The notes beneath the pieces were generated by a model. It saw only the letters and a list, made by a program, of their open reading frames with translations, was not told where the DNA came from and searched no databases. Source: Sipunculus nudus (taxonomy: Eukaryota; Annelida; Sipuncula; Golfingiida; Sipunculidae). Taken from it: 64,000 nucleotides of DNA. The stretch covers positions 7,564,979 through 7,628,978 of the forward strand of contig CM049321.1 of the NCBI GenBank assembly GCA_026874595.1, written 5' to 3'. Below are positions 12,842 to 25,280 of this stretch, in pieces (the stretch's first letter is position 1; each line of letters starts with the position of its first letter). Position numbers and translations under genes: made by a program.

Positions 12842-13138
12842 TATAGAAATATATATATATATATTATAAATATCAGTTGTACAAGATGAATAAAAAATAC
12901 ATACCTATAGGATTAAACCTAATGAAACGTAGAATTATCAATAAACTATACATTAATTACTGCATGTGCATTGCTTTATTTTGAAATTATTTCCGAATTC
13001 GAGAATACCAGTGACAGGAATTTTATGACTGTGTTTTTATTGATTGTGAAATTCCTGGAGAGAGGGGAGAACCGAATGCGCGGGGGAGGGGGGGGGCCGG
13101 GCATGGCCCCCTGCGGCCCCCTCCAGGCTACGCCCCTG
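12742..13138. mobile_element. TIR element with GGCTACGCCCCTG ends
   Basis: The left end CAGGGGCGTAGCC and right end GGCTACGCCCCTG are perfect inverted complements over 13 bases. The interior has a (TA)n tract (about 12805-12860) and G/C-runs, and lacks a transposase. It is related to family A by its CAGGGGCGT terminus. Confidence 0.7.
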
Positions 13139-13774
13139 TCCTTATATTTTAAGTGTATGGGATTTGTCCATTGTCAGACAGAGAATAACAATTATTAGCC
13201 GTGTTCAGCCAGCATCAATCGAATTGACACCTATCCACAGAGTATTCACAGTCGTCAATAAAATATTAAGCTTCACATAATTAATTTAAGAGAACAGATG
13301 TCACGGACGGCGTGATATATTGAACCATGGCGGTAATACATGGCGGTGATACATGTATGTATTTATGAAGCGATCATTGCCTCCTGTTGTTGCAAACAGC
13401 CAATCACCAGGCCCAGATTTTTTACAATCCCAAATCATGTAACGTGTTTACCAGCATCAGTTAAAGAGGCCTTATAAGAATTTTTTTTCCGAACAGGAAT
13501 TACCTTCATTTTAATATGTGCAGGGTCAACAAGAAATTCTACAGAAAAGGTAGATACATGGATGTTATTAAATTCACTTCTTCTTCTTCCTCAGCACAAA
13601 GTTTGGTTGAGCGTTTGTTATAACCTTTAGCGAACTATTACACCCGGGCCATTTTTCAATGGGCAAATCTTGGTGGAATAAATTATCACCGATTTCTGTT
13701 TGACGTATGTCATTGAAATTTTGAGTTATTGATACATATGAAGGTGCAAGATATATATTTATATATTTAGGTTT

Positions 13775-13838
<64 letters not shown>

Positions 13839-13937
13839 TGTTGCGTATATTTTCTCAAACTAAGGCTTTGTCATTTAAGCTGACTGAGAAAATCCCTTAC
13901 CAAGTATGTATACTTTATTTAACCAGATCGCATATAA

Positions 13938-13980
<43 letters not shown>

Positions 13981-15568
13981 TATTTAAATATATATATATA
14001 TACATGTAATAATGGCAGATACAGGTAGCATGTATATAAAAAATATTTAATGTCAAAACCTATGGCATTCTTAATTACTGCAAAATTGCCATGGTTGCCA
14101 TGGAAACAGGCTGATATTTTACAGAAAGCTACCATTCCCAAACTGCTATCATGCATTTTTGTAATCTATAGATCAATGCCTTTAGAAAAAATAATGATAG
14201 CAGTTGCCCATCTTTTGGTACCGGTGAACCCCTCGGGTGGATAGACTTTTATGGTAAACACAAAAAAACAGCAAGAGATAACACGGAAGTTCCGCCATAG
14301 TTGTTGTCGCTTTGATATTTTAAACAATATTATTTCAACGCTCTTCATTGTCACCCTATTACGGCAAATAATACAAGTAAACACCCTAATTTATTTTCCA
14401 CATTACCGTAAATAAACGCGTGTCATCGCCCTGAGTGCGCCATACTGCCGTAAACACTCTATATATCATCTGACAGCATAAGACAGGGAGAGGTCAGGCA
14501 TTTGTCAAAACTCCTTCTTCCCTGACTATAATGAGAGGTGTTGAGAAACACTTGGAGGTCTTGGTGAGGTCTGTTAGAGCCGAGTCAGCACTCTTAATGT
14601 CTGCCACAAGCATCATGGCCGTTCATTATACCTCTACAGCGCGTCCCTCTGACCGATAATATAATGCACTGGTGTGTCTTACACATAGATTGTTTCAGAG
14701 ACATGCCCCCCTCACATGCTTTTGTGTGATGGAAAAGGTACTTTAATGCCCCCCCCCCCCCTCCACCCCTCAATTCCTTGGGAATAAAACACATAGCTAT
14801 TTCGAGATATTCCCATCATCAGAGTTGTAGTTTCTTTATGCATTTCTTAATTATGCGTCTCCTATTGACAATATTAGATTATATGATAAGTCAACTGACT
14901 CATATAATACTCATGAACATAAGCCCTCAGTATGATGTTGAATGTTTGTAAATATAGTTGATTTTAATTTAAACTGAAATTATGAAAAATAAGGTGTTGA
15001 AAATAAGGCGAAAATTCTTGAAAGAAGTGCATGATTGATACATATCACCATATCCCTCATGAAACAAGGCTTATGCTGGTGGTAACATACGTGAACTTTG
15101 TATTACCAAAACGTCACCCATTTAACGCAAGATAAGACTATTCAGTCCTCAATACAATTAGATTTGTCCGAATTAAGGGACAGAGATATTATGCGAGTCA
15201 TTTTTATCCGTGTTAAATCGACTTTCTAATAAAAAAGGGAAACGCTTACATCTTTAATCCTGCATGAAGAAACGAATTTTTCCAGGTTAATGCTAACCCT
15301 GCATTTTGGTCAGATACATACGGATAAGTTCATTCCTCATAAGCTCCATACTGGTTATGATATCACGCGAATTATGTTGAACACTTTTCAAGTTTCCCTT
15401 ACACTGAGTTGGTTGTTGTACTAACTTTTACTCAATTCAGATTAAGAGAATCATTTAACATAAAGCAAGATGTGGTTTCAACAAGACATATACTGGTTGA
15501 ATATTACGTTTACCGGTATATTTGGATAGATAAGTGTTTAAATGGTTATGGTAACATCGAGATAGACC
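13139..15568. other. Non-coding stretch with two (TA)n microsatellites
   Basis: (TA)n tracts lie at about 13779-13836 and 13939-13976, and a poly-C tract near 14750. The region from 14040 to 14400 contains opposing short open frames without coding character. No gene is supported. Confidence 0.45.
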
Positions 15569-16625
15569 TATATATATATATATATATATATGCTGGTTAG
15601 AGTGTTATGGTTAGATCAAGATGGGCACTGGTTAGAGTATTAATGTTACATCAAGATAGATACTGGTTAGAGTATAATGGTTACATTAATATAGATACTG
15701 GTTAGTGTATTATAGTTACATCAAGATAGATACTGGTTAGTGTATTATGGTTACATCAAGATAGATACTGGTTAGTGTATTATGGTTACATCAAGATATA
15801 TACTGGTTAGAGTATTATTGTTACATCCAGATAGATACTGGTTAGAGTATAATTGTTACATCAAGATAAATACTGGTCAGAGTATTATGCTTACATTAAT
15901 ATAAATACTGGTAAGTGTATTATGGTTGGATCAAAATAGTTACTGCTTATAGTTTTATGGTTATATCAAAACCGATACTGATAATCTATTATGGTTAAAT
16001 CAATATAGATATTGGTAAGTGTATTATGGTTGTATCAAAATAGTTACTGGTTAGAGTATTATGGCCATACCAAGAAAGATATTGGTTAGAGTATTATGCT
16101 AATATCAAGATAGACATTTGTAAGAGTGTTATGCTTATATACAAATAAATACAGGTTAGAGTTTGGGGTTTACCAAGATAGATATTGGTTAAGTTATTAT
16201 GCCTATACCTGGATATATATTGGATAGGGTTTTATGCTTATATCTAGACAGACATTGGTTAAGGTATTGTGCTTGTATAAAGATAGATATAGGTAAGGTC
16301 GTAACGCTTATATAAAGATAATTACTGGATAGTGTGTTATGGTTATAGTATGATAGATACTGGTTAGAGTATTATTGTTACATCAAGATAGATACTGGTT
16401 AGAGTATAATGGTTACATTAATATAGATACTGGTTAGTGTATTATAGTTACATCAAGATAGATACTGGTTAGTGTATTATCGTTACATCAAGATAGATAC
16501 TGGTTAGTGTATTATGGTTACATCAAGATATATACTGGTTAGAGTATTATTGTTACAACAAGATAGATACTGGTTAGAGTATTATTGTTACATCAAGATA
16601 GATACTGGTTAGAGTTTTATGGTTA
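15569..16625 (+). repeat. 35-bp minisatellite next to a (TA)n tract
   Basis: A short (TA)n tract (15569-15590) runs into about 30 units of a 35-bp motif with core GATACTGGTTAGTGTATTAT and GGTTACATCAAGATA. The central units (about 15890-16330) are much more diverged than the two flanks, whose sequences resemble each other (15620-15860 against 16340-16600). This suggests copying between the flanks. Confidence 0.85.
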
Positions 16626-16806
16626 CCTGCAGTATCATATTGATATCATGTAGATACTATTGTCGACATATACCTTTATGATCAACTAGATCCAGACTGG
16701 AATGTTGATCATTAGATCATTACGGTATACATTATTTCTTTTGCCCACAGAGCCGGAAATATTCCCTCGAAATCGGTCGGAGATTCAGATGAGAGCATTT
16801 GATAAT

Positions 16807-16986
16807 AGGGGCGGATCCAGAGGGAGATTTTGGGGGTTATACCATACCTCTGGGAAACATTGCTTTTTCCCTTTCCTGTGTTTTTTTTTTAAAGAATTTA
16901 TAAGTCACTTCTCCTTTATAGAGTTGTCGGCTGTTTTAAGAGAGTATAATTCCTGGGTGTCACCGTAAATCCTGGATCCGCCCCTG
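16807..16986. mobile_element. Family B TIR element (about 180 bp)
   Basis: AGGGGCGGATCCAG at the left and CTGGATCCGCCCCTG at the right are inverted complements. The element is short, has no transposase and ends about 140 bases below the receptor exon at 17127. Similar termini occur at 19810-19974, 28086-28261 and 51141-51320. Confidence 0.7.
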
Positions 16987-17126
16987 CTCAAGGAACACCT
17001 AAATGCTTTCAAACTGGATTTGCGTGAAACAGTCGGGGTAAGGGGTGTTTATTCCTTCAACGCCTAGTAAAGCATTTTAAACAAGGCAATTTATTAAGAA
17101 TTGATATAAATATAAATGGTACTTAC

Positions 17127-18073
17127 TTGAATTCAAGTTCGTTGCAGTAATATTTGCAGCCAAAGAAAGGTACTGAGTAAGTTAATATCCAGCGGCGTTT
17201 GGAATGACAGTCAATGTTCGGACCTGTCCATTTTCCTTCCCGTTCGGATAGTTGGATCAGCGTAGAATTAATTCTCTGTTGGCTGGTGTTGTGATTTATA
17301 CAGATATTTCGACAAGTAGCGTCCGTGATGTGTTTGGTTAGAAACGCCTTGGTGGACTTCCGGTTGGTCAGATTGAACCATGGGTTGTCCCTTGTAGTGT
17401 ACCATTCTCCGTAAACCTTCGCTATATCTTGCACGGCGATAGCTCCCGACTCGGGGTCCTTCAACGCGTAGGGTAGAAACAAGTGTTTTTCTAAAAATTT
17501 ATCCTTATCAAATGCAATAGCGCATCCGACAACTTTGGGATCACGTTGAACGGCCACCTTTAACATGGAGTAGAACACTGCAGAATTAAAAGTAGACGAA
17601 GCAGCGTGAGTCCGACGTCGGTCGGAAAATCCCCGCTTCGGGTCCACATGCATGGGGTCCAAAAAATTACTAACAGTCGTGGCTAAATCTATGGCAATTT
17701 GAGCCTGGTTTCTATACCGTGCCAGAAAGCTTTTGGGGACGTCTATAGTTAAATGATTGTCTGTTCTGTTGGTGCAGCCTGTTTTGTTGGCGGCAGCCGC
17801 CTGTATGTATTCGAGCTGAGCGGCTTCTGGATCGATACCTTCAAGTAGTTTTACGGTATTTGAGCTGTATGTGCGAGAAGTCCTTTTTGAAACCATGCGA
17901 CGTCTTCCCGTTACGTATTTCATGTGCATAGCAGGGCTAGTGTGAGACCCCACCAAAGTCTCCGGGAGAGATTTCGGCGGCAGTGGCTCTCTTCTACCCC
18001 CCGAGGCTCGCCCTATGCGTCCTATAGCCGCCAAATGACATACAATCACCAAAGCTAGGCCAAACCCGTCCAT
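17127..18073 (-). CDS. First exon of a GPR158/GPR179-like class C orphan receptor (extracellular Cache-type domain)
   Basis: Seen: an open frame of about 316 codons starts at an ATG in good context (AAGATGG). It ends in frame at GAATTCAA followed by GTAAGT, a strong splice donor at 17126-17121. The apparent stop just after the donor is therefore intronic, and the exon ends after two bases of a codon. Residues 1-25 form a signal peptide. Residues 26-70 are basic and poorly structured. The rest has five N-glycosylation sequons (about N96, N102, N234, N262, N269) and paired cysteines at 254/258, 289 and 306/310. Near the end, KWTGPNIDC and WILTYSVPFFG match the closing strand pattern of the Cache-like domain in GPR158 and GPR179, and PWFNLTN fits the middle of that domain. 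Family knowledge: these receptors continue with an EGF-like linker and seven helices and act at the cell surface through RGS7-type complexes. Those exons were not found below 17127. An alternative is another Cache-bearing receptor. Confidence 0.65.
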
Positions 18074-19809
18074 CTTGAATTATAAAACACCCTAATGATG
18101 AGAGCGCCAATGGCGGACTAAGGGCTCTGAAGAAGCGATCCTTGTCAAACAGCGTGCTTCCTTACCTGTTATTTCACCCCGTGTTAGGGCAGCATAAACC
18201 ACCCATTTCGGTTAGTTTATCCAAAACTGGTAAACATACGGTCCTCATCCCATTTTGATTAATATTTATAAAATAAAACAACTGACCTGACGTCGTAAAT
18301 CAAATATCTGTATCAGCTGTTTCCACGCTGTTTATATTAAAGGTAGGTTTTCCTACGAAGACGCTGGCGGGCTTCAGGTCCATAGCCAATTTCTGAAGCA
18401 ATGAAAACATTCACTGACACCCTCGCTAGATCTCTAGGGTCTGTTTAAATTTAAGATAAACATATGCCTATGTTGGAGCAGGAGAGCTGACTTCCTGTCC
18501 AGCACAAGGTAAAATTACCTCCCCAAAACGAGAGCACTATCGGAATATAGCTCAGCTTCGGTGCAAGATTTAAACAATATGCACTTACATTGAGAAAATC
18601 CTTCGTAAGCGTAAAGGCATCACACTAGGGATCCCGGCCTTATTCCATTGACAGACTTTACTTCAGCTACACTCCATAGTACATCAGCCCTGTTCTTATC
18701 TATAATCCTTGCCTTTGTTCCGAGGAGAAATTTGCGATTCCTAGAAATCCAACAGCACCTTCAAGCCTGCAGCAGACAGAAACTATACTCATACTTCTTT
18801 ATGCTCGGCCGGCAGCCCCTCTATGTGAAGACCTTGTACTGGACTGTGGTCTTTTCTTCAGGTCTGTAACAGCACCTACTAGCAAGACTGGCAGCACTGT
18901 TGTTCTTCAGACTGAGGCATGGCTGGCGAGCAGTACGTACACAGACGTTACTAGGAACCTACCCGACAACCTGCTAATATTTCCATGTCTCCTAGAAGCC
19001 TCAAGTTGCCTTACACTTTAACAGGCCAAGCTGGCCACATTGAAACAGCCTGAACGACTACACCCGGCGCACATAATGAGCGAGTTTCGGCATTTCTAAT
19101 GCGCAGACGCCGCTCGCCAATAACATGTCCGCGACTGTGTGCGGTGCTAGCTGGAGCTGGCCGCTGTGCCTGCCAGGCTCGGCCTCTCGTCCATATGGCT
19201 AGAGCTGTGGCCAGAGAACTTCATCTGCAGCAGACAGAATACAAGTATAGGGATTTACTGTAGGAATATAGAACTGGGCAGCCTGGATTGATGTGTGGGA
19301 GCATTTACCGTGAGAAATCAATAGGAAGACTGAAATGGACTCAAATACTCGCAACTAGCGGCAAATAGTTTACAGTGCTACAGAAAGAGCCCCTCGCTGT
19401 CGGGTTTAATCAACTACTGCGCATGCGCGGTATTGACTGACAGATTCAGCAGTGTAGACGACTACCCATGGCCCCGTTGGTGATAATTAGATGTAGGCCT
19501 ACTGTGGGGGCCCGGCGGACCAAGCCATGGGGAATATAGATCGGAGTAATATTTGATTCGGAACCCGACGTAGGCTTGCCCATGCGTCTGAGGCCTTATT
19601 ACAATGGCTTCAACCGATGTTTTATTACACAGTGTCAAAGAATGCAACGGTATTCGCCATTGCTCGCCCCATGAGATGGCTATATGTGATGTATTTATTG
19701 TACACGCCCGTTCTGGTAATCAATGATATTACCTCTGTCAGGTGGACTCGCACCTGTCTTTGTGCAGAGTGCTTTTCTGTTTGTCAGGTATTAAAGATAA
19801 AATGAACGT
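18074..19809. other. Region upstream of the receptor exon, probable 5' UTR and promoter side
   Basis: This lies 5' of the minus-strand receptor exon. The segment 18074-18180 probably belongs to its 5' UTR; a donor-like CAG/GTAAGG on the minus strand near 18165 could mark an upstream non-coding exon. The stretch 18900-19250 is richer in G+C than its surroundings, as a promoter might be. No TATA box or other clear element was identified, and the short open frames here look like chance. Confidence 0.3.
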
Positions 19810-19974
19810 AGGGGCGGTTCAACAAGGGGAGACCTGGAGACCTCCTCTACATGGAATCTTCGTGACATCATTATATCTTGACTGTATACATTAGCTCGTC
19901 CCTCTCCCTATTCTATGTTCCTCTGGTCATCGTGACCCCCCCCCCCCCCCTTTCCATAACCATGGATCCGCCCC
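19810..19974. mobile_element. Family B TIR element, diverged
   Basis: Begins AGGGGCGG and ends CATGGATCCGCCCC, with a poly-C tract near 19937-19950. It shares termini with the clearer copy at 16807-16986. Confidence 0.45.
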
Positions 19975-20489
19975 AAACATCCTTCAAATATCTGTTTTAC
20001 AACTTATAACTTAACCTATGGCCATATGCAAAGCTTGATAAGAAATTCCATATTTACAGATAAAACTTTATTAATTAATCAACAACCACTGTAACTCAAC
20101 AAAGCTGAGTGCCTGATTACTCCGTTTATGAGCGTAGCATAGCGAAGCTTAACTCAACCGCTCATTTAAATGGAGCACAATCACTGAAGAATCCGAGTAG
20201 CCCGATGGGGGCGTTCCCATCATCATATAATTCCCTCCCCTGTTAATGTCCCACACACTTGTTGTACAGGTGTTTTCTGGTAAACATGTTCGTACAAAGT
20301 GTGTCAATTTAGATAGACCTACTTTTATTAAATGAATCACTAACCGGGTTGTGAAATGACGTGCTTCCTGTTTAGACCTTTTTTTATATAATTTTACTTT
20401 GACATGGATATTACATGTACAGACGATCGTTATTATACCGTGGCTCTTTTTAATGCCCAAGCCTGGGTCCAACCATTAAAAAAAACCTC

Positions 20490-21560
20490 ATCTAGGATCA
20501 CGGATCTCTCCTTTGAACCACGTGATGGAAACTTACTGAATCTCTGAATGTAAAATTCCTGTCAAATCTACTGATCCTTCCCAGGAACCCCCTCTGTCTT
20601 CAGCGATCACTCCCTAACTGGAACCCCTTTTATTATCAGGTATATATCCCTCCTCCCCCCCCCCCCATGGAATAACATCTATCATCAGGGATCCTTCCCT
20701 GGAACCCCACATATTATCGCGTATCCCTCCCTGGAAGCCCTTCTCACTTCAGGTGTACCTCCCTAAAAAAACCCTCTATCATATCAGGGTTTTTTCTCCC
20801 TGGAAAACCCATCTATCATCAGGTATACCTCCCTGGTACTCCTTCTATCACCAAGAATCCTCTCACGAATCTCCTATTATCAGGTAACACTGCCTTGAAC
20901 CTCATCTATCATAAACTTTATTTATTTACATGGATTATACAGCTTGTTATAATAAGTAATACGAGACACTCTCCATGGCTCGGTTGATGGCGTTCGGTAG
21001 TCTGCAGAGGTGTATGACCCGTAGAAAACCACAAACCTTTGACGAGCCATCAGAAACAACTCTCACGGCAACTCTGTGGTTCGGTTCCCGTTCGCCAGCG
21101 GAGTGAGCCGAGCGTTTATCACTCAACTGTCCTGAAGATCCCTCCCTGGAATCCCCTCTATTATCAGCGATCCCTCCCTGGAGCCCTCTTTTTATCATCC
21201 GGTGTCCCTCCCTTGAGCCCACTATGTCATCATGGATAATCAGGAACAAAATCATGGATCCCTTCCCATAACCGCCTTTTCTCAAGTTATGGATCAATCC
21301 CCAGACCTCTCAGACAAAATCTTGGATCCCTCCCAAAACTACCTTTCTAAAGTTAGGGATCCATCCCTAAACCCCTGGACAAAATCAGTGATCCCTCCCT
21401 AGAACCACCTTTCTAATGTTATGGACTCCTACCAAGGCCCCCACCCCCAACAAAAACATTTTTCTGCCTCTCTAACATGTTGAAGCCCCTCTTAAATTAT
21501 TGGATCCTCCAAGGGACCCCTTCTTCATATATTGGATCCCTCCAAGGAACGGAACCCCTC
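20490..21560 (+). repeat. Degenerate array of GGATCCCTCCCTGGAACCCC-type units
   Basis: Many diverged units of about 30-40 bases share ATCCCTCCCTGGAACCCC followed by TCTATCATCAGG-like sequence, with a poly-C tract near 20659. The array is split by an unrelated segment at about 20905-21125. The right part (21240-21560) uses a variant with AAAATCNTGGATCCCTCCC. Units are too diverged to give an exact period. Confidence 0.65.
20905..21125 (-). mobile_element. Possible retroposon 3' end inserted in the array
   Basis: This segment interrupts the surrounding array and differs from it in composition. On the minus strand it is open over its length and ends with a stop (near 20947) followed by ATAAATAAAG at about 20926-20917, a poly-A signal. 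A gene-like frame plus terminal A-rich signal inside a repeat suggests the 3' part of a retroposed sequence. The protein is not recognised. A decayed exon is an alternative. Confidence 0.3.
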
Positions 21561-24101
21561 TAAATATATTGGATTCATCCAATGGAGTGATGACGTCGCT
21601 TGCACGCTGTGATATATACCAAGCCTGTTGATTGAACCATGAGTTACGTTACTGTTAGTATCATTTATACATAGACCATGCACAGCTGATGAATGTGTTG
21701 ACTTTGTGGCGTGCGTCAAACAATGTTTGCTTATCAACAGTCTTTATCTCTATACTATGGAACTGCCACCAGCCACGGAAACATGGACTACTATTCACTG
21801 TCTATGCATGAATTAAATATCAGATTATATACATATTTGGGAAAAATAAATATTGAGTATCTGAAACTCGGAGCAAATGTTTCTGTTGAGATCGGGAAAA
21901 TGAATGCCTCACAAAACACCGGAAAAAATGAAATATCGCGAAACATAAACCTCGCGAATATATATGAACCAACGACAGGATATAAAATAACGTACCTGGT
22001 AATTAAATAAGCATGACTGAATTTTTAAATAAAAATGATCTAATACACATGGTTATAACAGTACACTTTAGGGCTATTTCAGTAACTGCATGTTGCATAA
22101 GAGATTCAATAAATCCTTATTTCTACGGTTCAGAGATGTTGATCAGGCTAAGAAAATATGTGTATACCGAGCACCATTTATAAGCTTGTACACTGGGCAG
22201 GAAAGAGAAACTTGGTTTGGAATAACTTTTTTTGGTCATTCTGGAGCAACGTTGAAAATAATCACCTTGAGTTGAGATGATTAAAAGCTTATTTTACTAT
22301 CTGTAACGCATTACCTCCTAGCCGTGACAAACACGACTCAGTTAGGGCCCCCTACTGAGTCGTGACACAAGCCAAATTTAGAACCGCTCTGCAAGTCCAC
22401 GCCACGCTGTATAACCGTATCTCCGTATACAGTCAGCAGGCAGACCGCAGGCAGAAATCTCCAGTACATGCAGAACAATATACGAATATATTGGGTTATA
22501 ACGGAATATTTCACACACATGGTAGGTGTCGATGGAGAGATAAGAAACTTATTAAAAGGTCCAGTGGGTTTATTTGAAGTGACACGATACTTGTAAGCTA
22601 TGAGGCGTTGTCAAAAATGACGAAAATATTTTCATCCTCATGGGGCCTTATAATGCGATTCTCAGAGTTAGATGTCCAGGCACTCTGGCAAGCCAGTAAG
22701 CTGGCCATAATGTTAGAGGGCCGATCTGGCGCTAATTACCTCCATATAGTAGGCACCTCTATAAAGTGGGCAGTTTGGCCCAGTCCCAAGGGTGCCCACA
22801 TTATAGAGGTTCGACTGCATTTCCAAAGTTTTATTATTGTATAATAAGGAATAATGTTCACCTAAATATAAAAAAAATAAAGTAAATAGGGTTTAATAAC
22901 CAATATGTTTGATATGTAATGACCAAAAATGCTCAAATATAGATTGTACAATGCAACGTTTTCTTGGCGACGTCATCAACGTCAAGCATAACGTTATGGC
23001 GGAAGATCAAAATTTTAGCCGATAAATTCGAGGACACACAATGACTCTCAAACAATACTATCTTTCATTATATAACCTTTTTTTCTAAATATATTTCTAT
23101 ATTACAGAATATTACTTTTGTTTTTAATCTGTGTTAAAGATAGTAAAATCAGCCTTTAAAAAATTTTTAAAATATACATTAACCACTAAAAGACCGTTAT
23201 GATAAAAAGTATCATTCCAAACTTTGGTTGACTTGATACACATTCCATTCATTTAAAAATTCTAACATATTTTAAATTACACTTAAAATATTATAAATAA
23301 ATAAGTACCTAGCAAACTAAAATTATGCTCTGTCCATATAAGCTCCAGGGTTTAGCAGACATGCTTAGGGCATTTGAAATATGGATATATTTTAAAAATT
23401 GAAGACATTTTAAGAAAATTTTTATTCAAAGTTCAAAATATATAAATGCAGCTGGGTATAAAAGCAGCTGGGAAAATTATGTCCAATAATTGATTTTGAT
23501 TCAAAATGTCCAGAATACTGTTAATATAAATGTGTTTTGTTTGTTTTAAAGTTTCATATCATAAAATAAGGAACGTTCTAATTTTTTTAATTCAAAATTT
23601 AAAACACTCTGAAAAATTTCCAAAGAACACCAAAGTGGCATCAGTCTGATTTTAAATATATTTACTGGACAACCATTTAGTGAATAATTTATACACTATG
23701 TCACATCGAAGTTCAGAATCATGGTCTGTCTCCCTGACTGTTTCCCGTCAGGCCGGTGTGAGAAACGACTTGGCGGGTGATTATTACTGTACATAGTTTC
23801 CATTATTAAAAGACACTCAGTGAAGTGGTAAGGAGTGGTTTAGTTATTGTTCTTATCGAGCGAGTGAAAGTTTACCTTGGCTACGGGGAGTGTTTGTTCC
23901 TTTTTTACTGAAGAGCTTCTCACACTTAGTTAATTTGCTCGGCGCTGGATCTAGTGCCGCCAAGAGGGTCGATAATGTAAGAGGGGATGTCGTAAAGCAA
24001 TCCGAGCACGTTCGGTCACGCTGGGCTATTTCTAATTTTGCATTTGTGGTACATTGAACAGTGTTGTATAACTCTGCTGCTTACCGTATCACTACCTCGG
24101 G
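21561..24101. other. Non-coding stretch with a TIR-type relic
   Basis: No supported gene. The open frame 21711-22010 (99 codons, plus) lacks recognisable features, and part of it (ATCGCGAAACATAAACCTCG) looks like a dispersed repeat. Near 22785-22820 the text ends with TTATAGAGGTTCGACTGCA, typical of transposon termini in invertebrates, but its partner was not found. The part from 22850 to 23700 is very AT-rich. Confidence 0.4.
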
Positions 24102-24193
24102 CAGCGGCGTCAATTTATCTTCGAAGGGATGACACGCAGGCGTGGGAGGGTAATCAAATTGAGGACAACATTTTCATAAGCACACACACACAC

Positions 24194-24249
<56 letters not shown>

Positions 24250-24490
24250 AAATAAGGTATTATGTTTCCAGTATTGGCTAATTCTAAACCAAGTTTAGAA
24301 ATAATATATTTCATAGACTCAGAAATGGAACTAATGTCTATAATTCTAATTATTAATATATTTCATTTCCAATATATAAATATAATTCTCTCTGAATATC
24401 GGGGGGGGGGGGTGATTACATTGACCGTCCCCCTTGCTAAAATATGTGTATATGTGTGTGTGGGGGGGGGGGGGGGGTCTTGACGCCCCT
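24102..24490. mobile_element. Family A TIR element with (CA)n(TA)n
   Basis: Left end CAGCGGCGTCAA, right end TTGACGCCCCT. The interior has a (CA)n(TA)n microsatellite at about 24181-24246, the family-specific stretch ATATTTCATTTCCAATATAT, then CTCTGAATATC, a poly-G tract and GTGATTACATTGACC. It gives one of the best reference copies of family A. Confidence 0.75.
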
Positions 24491-24571
24491 CTTCCTAGGC
24501 ATCCAACACCCAACCTGTCGCTAGTTCTAGGTCGTCTGACTTGAATACAAATTAGTTCTGAAAGCAAAACA

Positions 24572-25280
24572 TGAGTACTTACATCCTAGTTATTCTAAGC
24601 GATTACCCAAGCCCGAGTTATTCCATGCGAGTACTCAAGCCCGAGTTATTCTAGACGAGTACTCAAGCCCGAGTTATTCCATGCGAGTACTCAAGCCCGA
24701 GTTATTCTAGGCGAGTACTAAAGCCCGAGTTATTCCATGCGAGTACTCAAGCCCGAGTTATTCTAGGCGAGTACTCAAGCCCGAGTTATTCCATGCGAGT
24801 ACTCAAGCACGAGTTATTCCATGCGAGTACTCAAGTCCGAGTTATTCAATGCGGGTACTCACACCCGAGTTATTCGAAGCGAGTATTCAAACCCCAGTTA
24901 TTCGAAGCGAATACTCAAGCCCGAGTTATTCCATGCGAGTACTCATATCCGAGTTTTTCTAAGCGAGAACTCAAACCCGAGTTATTCTAAGCGAGCACTC
25001 AAACGTGAGTTATTCTAAGCAATCACTCAAACCCGAGTTATTCTAAGCGAGCACTCAAACCTGAGTTGTTTTAAGCGAGCACTTAAGCACGAGGTATTCT
25101 AAGCGAGTACTCAAATCCGTGTTTTTCTAAGCGAGCACTCAAACCCGAGTTATTCTAAGCGATTACTCAAACCCGAGTTATTCTAAGCGAGCACTCAAAC
25201 CCGAGTTATTCTAAACGAATACTCAAGCCCGAATTATTCAAAGCGAGTACTCAAGCCCGAGTTATTCTAAGCGAGTACTC
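24572..25280 (+). repeat. 28-bp minisatellite
   Basis: About 25 units of a 28-bp motif containing AAGCCCGAGTTATTCTAAGC and GAGTACTC. The left third alternates CCATGC- and CTAGGC-ending units, which hints at a dimeric 56-bp arrangement. The right part uses GCGAGCACTCAAACCCGAGT variants. Since 28 is not divisible by 3, the open frames across it (24793-25018) are artefacts. Confidence 0.9.
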
